Shown here: positions 54,790 through 54,845 of the stretch, in pieces
Position numbering within the stretch: the stretch's first letter is position 1
Layout of the letters: each line of letters begins with the position of its first letter
Source: Stenotrophomonas maltophilia
Lineage (GTDB): Bacteria > Pseudomonadota > Gammaproteobacteria > Xanthomonadales > Xanthomonadaceae
Direction of reading: 5' to 3'
DNA: 54,845 nucleotides
NCBI RefSeq assembly: GCF_003970865.1
Contig: NZ_RXLZ01000031.1
Coordinates: forward strand, 1-54,845
The notes under the pieces: model-generated
What the model was told of the DNA's origin: nothing
What the model saw: the letters and a program-made list of their open reading frames with translations, nothing else
Databases searched by the model: none
Made by a program: the position numbers and the translations under genes

Positions 54790-54845
54790 ATGAACGACAT
54801 CTTCAAAGGCAACAAGGTTCTGGTCATCGGCGGCACCAGCGGCAT
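54790..54845 (+). CDS. short-chain dehydrogenase/reductase, N-terminal fragment
   Basis: The last 56 bases encode MNDIFKGNKVLVIGGTSGI, with the Rossmann glycine motif GGTSGI(G) of SDR enzymes. The gene runs off the window. It is not the exbB gene expected after tonB, so the neighbour relation here is doubtful. Confidence 0.55.
   Translation, partial: MNDIFKGNKVLVIGGTSG

Noticed and set aside
54736..54793. Continuation of TonB through the G/C block to the stop at 54793
   Set aside because: The frame encodes Gly and Pro runs and then Arg-rich residues with no TonB C-terminal domain; treated as artefact.

Overview
The window is about 66% GC bacterial DNA. Two things point to a member of the Stenotrophomonas maltophilia complex (Xanthomonadaceae): the protein sequences, and many short GTAG-headed palindromes that match the SMAG repeats of that species group. 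The window spans the chromosome origin. On the right, dnaA-dnaN-recF-gyrB run on the plus strand. To their left, rpmH-rnpA-yidC run away from the origin on the minus strand, followed by a caspase-type lipoprotein gene and mnmE. No tRNA, rRNA, insertion sequence or CRISPR array was seen.

Layout. 1-238 is a DnaG fragment running into a C-rich, non-coding-looking stretch, probably a bad join. 239-4862 is a four-gene efflux operon (DUF1656, HlyD-type adaptor, NodT-type outer membrane lipoprotein, FUSC pump). 5495-14399 is recC-recB-recD on the minus strand. 14580-18695 is mlaFEDCB-mlaA for outer membrane lipid asymmetry, ended by a strong hairpin terminator. 18781-30329 is housekeeping and stress metabolism: glutathione peroxidase, a Cys-rich lipoprotein, RmuC, a GST, an alcohol dehydrogenase with a divergent LysR gene, a LysE exporter, a second LysR gene divergent from an aldo/keto reductase, an APC permease and an M19 dipeptidase. 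30454-35110 holds an RlmI-type methyltransferase, a TerC protein behind a yybP-ykoY (manganese) riboswitch, a rhomboid protease and GlpQ.

35187-37040 looks like a small accessory island. It holds a beta-family (sce7725-type) gene and an sce7726-family gene that converge and overlap by 53 bp, flanked by related palindromes. This pair has no known function. sce7726 carries a PD-(D/E)xK-like nuclease motif, which makes the pair one of the two best candidates for an undescribed system. The other is the 890-residue lipoprotein at 38394-41066. It joins an intact NodB-type polysaccharide deacetylase, a caspase-like peptidase with its His/Cys dyad, a canonical EF-hand loop and TPRs, and lies 3 bp upstream of mnmE.

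The origin region has DnaA boxes in three intergenic spacers (rpmH-dnaA, dnaA-dnaN, dnaN-recF). The dnaN-recF spacer is about 1 kb and AT-rich. Five ParB/parS-like sites cluster between the end of dnaN and the end of recF, two of them inside recF codons. Downstream of gyrB are a CPBP protease, an M48 lipoprotein peptidase, a secreted TPR protein and the start of tonB. The tonB reading frame breaks up in a G14C15 homopolymer and is followed by the first codons of an unrelated dehydrogenase, again probably an assembly artefact.
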